DNA of 64,000 nucleotides from Globisporangium splendens (lineage: Eukaryota; Oomycota; Peronosporomycetes; Pythiales; Pythiaceae). The notes below the pieces were generated by a model that saw only the letters and a list, made by a program, of their open reading frames with translations, did no database searches and had not been told where the DNA came from. The DNA is taken from NCBI GenBank assembly GCA_006386115.1, contig VFIW01000033.1, positions 1 to 64,000 of the forward strand, read 5' to 3'. This document shows, piece after piece, positions 62,405 through 64,000 of the stretch (position 1 is its first letter; every line of letters begins with the position of its first letter). A program made the position numbers and the translations under genes.

Positions 62405-64000
62405 ATGAACGAACTGCCAGGCGAGGACGGATCTTCGCGCACGTTAATGCAAGAAATTAATGACATCATGGACAACGAACACGGCGCTGCATCAAAAGCG
62501 CAAGACAAGTCAGCAATGGCCAAGTTCAACATCTTTCTTCAGGCGCATGTGTGTTGTGTTCTGCATCTGGAGTGTTTGGAGTCCGAGCAGATTACAAAAG
62601 ATCTCATTGGAAAATTCGCATCATTTCTACTGCAAGATGAACATGTATGCTGGCAAACTTCGATGAACTAAGACCCAAGCGCCGATCATGACAATGGGGG
62701 ATTTAAAAAGTATTGGGAGAGCGCTTTTCATGCAAAGCGACCGTATTTCTCTCAAAGACAGAACGCTGATGAATCAGCGGTGGTGCGCCATAGGACGAAG
62801 CTCGGAAATTGGTGGCTTACGGTTTGACGAGTTGCAATGGATAGATTCATATCTTTTGGTTCGAATGAACCATATCAAGACACGCACACAGCACTCCATC
62901 TCTGTCTTTTGTTCTGCACTCCAATGGGAGATCGACCCATTTCATTCTCTCGTGTGCCAGCTAGTTGCGGATCCCTTCGACGTTTCCAGTTTGATTTTCA
63001 GTCAAATTTACAGCAACAACAAAAACGAAGAGAAAACATTGGCATACATTAACAACTTACTCCGAAAACTCAAGATTAGTGAAGACAACGCCTTCAACAA
63101 AGATTTGAAATCCCACTCAAGCCGACGTGGTTCTGCTGTCCAGGCTTCGTCAAACGCATACGTGAGCCTCTCCGATGTGGCCCACCGAGGTCGATGGACT
63201 ATGGATGCCTTTGCCATGCGTCTGGAATACATCGCTGAAACGTCTGCCTCCGATCAGGAAGTTGCTCGGGTCTTGGCAGGGTGGGAGGATCCAAGTCATT
63301 CTGTATCCTCCTCAGTTGAGCTGCTCCGTCGATTCCATCGAGACTGCGCGCCTCAAACACGAATTTGCGTCTGCACTCTTTATCCATTATTATGATCGTC
63401 TACGGTCAGTTGAGTTCATACGCGTGTTAGCAGCATCACTGCTCCTCTATTACGAGACAACGCACCAGCTCGCCCCAAATCACTTGGTTCACAAAGCGTT
63501 GCCGTCTGCTGTCAAGCAATGTTGTCCAGAATTGAATGAACACGAAGCTCATCAAATGCTGTTGAAGTGGAGCGCCACGACACGAGTGGCCTTCATCGTC
63601 GACCATCTCCTCGCACTTCCGGCATCTCAGGTTGCGATAAACCTGCCCGAGGACGAGGCTGCCAAGCATTACGTCGGCGTTCAAAGCTTTCAATCTTCCA
63701 TGCAGAGGCTAGTGACCGGCATGCACACAACTGCAAAAGATGTCCAGAGTCTGCGCACGACGATACAAGAAATCAAGGATTCACAAAACGAGATCAAGCG
63801 CACACAGACGGTTATTCTTGATGCGATCCACGGCGTCACCTCGCAACCCACGCGTACATCCCATGAAAGAAAAGACAGAGCCGATTTAGCACAATCCCTT
63901 CGCCCTTGTGGAGAGCCACAATGGCCTGATAATTTGCGCTCGCTTGCTCGTGTCTCCCTTTCTTCACTTGTGTACCAATTCCTATATGAAGGGCTGCATA
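62405..64000 (+). pseudogene. Crypton-like tyrosine recombinase, decayed; runs off the window
   Basis: Three consecutive frame segments. 62405-62671 is an N-terminal helical (SAM-like) part ending in TAA. 62688 to ~63340 is the recombinase core, with catalytic-type residues: Arg in AIGRSSEIGGL, H-x-x-R in SHSSRRGSA, the H/W position in AHRGRW and Tyr in LEYIAE. From ~63345 to the window end lies a C-terminal part, shifted one base, with a coiled coil (VQSLRTTIQEIKDSQNEIK). Between the first two segments a stretch expected in the family appears to be missing. Cryptons are DNA transposons or domesticated genes using a tyrosine recombinase and are known from oomycetes. This copy needs two frame corrections, so it is probably inactive. 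Confidence 0.7.

Overview
The window looks like oomycete nuclear DNA, most likely a Saprolegniales-type water mould. This is inferred from the gene content: a START-FYVE protein, an IQ/WW multidomain protein, a Crypton-like tyrosine recombinase, pogo/Tigger-derived genes, short introns with GTRNGT-type donors, and close gene packing. No species can be named from the sequence alone.

Positions 1-22168 form a nested retroelement array. Four copies of a roughly 650-690 bp unit, each ending in a minus-strand elongator tRNA-Met(CAT), have been invaded at the same point: the 5' end of the tRNA. The invaders are three long non-LTR retrotransposons (LINE1 2968-9945; LINE2 10649-17746, both ORFs open; LINE3 18443-22168, truncated) and at least two short elements of about 680 bp. 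Each junction carries the same 16-bp direct repeat, ACTGAGCCAAAGGAGC, which is the first 16 nt of the tRNA gene on the opposite strand. I read this as a tRNA-gene-targeted LINE family with a non-autonomous partner.

Positions 22169-29839 hold a Ty3/gypsy element with two 650-bp LTRs that are about 95% identical by eye. Its gag-pol is damaged, and between pol and the 3' LTR there is an unusual antisense coding-like region with a coiled coil. It interrupts LINE3, but no target duplication is visible and the rest of LINE3 is not found beyond it.

Positions 29840-44424 are a gene neighbourhood with five paralogous HSL-type alpha/beta hydrolases, all with GDSAG and HGGGY motifs and mostly with hydrophobic N-termini. 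An ankyrin-repeat gene and a START-FYVE gene lie between them.

Positions 44425-61895 are mostly housekeeping genes: methylthioribose-1-phosphate isomerase (3 exons), a TSTD2/TrhO-like rhodanese (2 exons), an IQ/WW/protease-like/FN3/ARM multidomain gene with several single-base shifts, a small coiled-coil protein, a CENP-B/Tigger-like protein with degraded catalytic residues, FAN1 nuclease, an unknown gene broken by two in-frame TAG codons, and a seven-exon PRPF38B-like splicing factor with a Tudor-like domain and an RS tail. From 62405 to the window end lies a decayed Crypton-like tyrosine recombinase.

Housekeeping links: FAN1 acts in crosslink repair, the isomerase in methionine salvage, and PRPF38B in the spliceosome. 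The hydrolase cluster is most simply read as local gene amplification.
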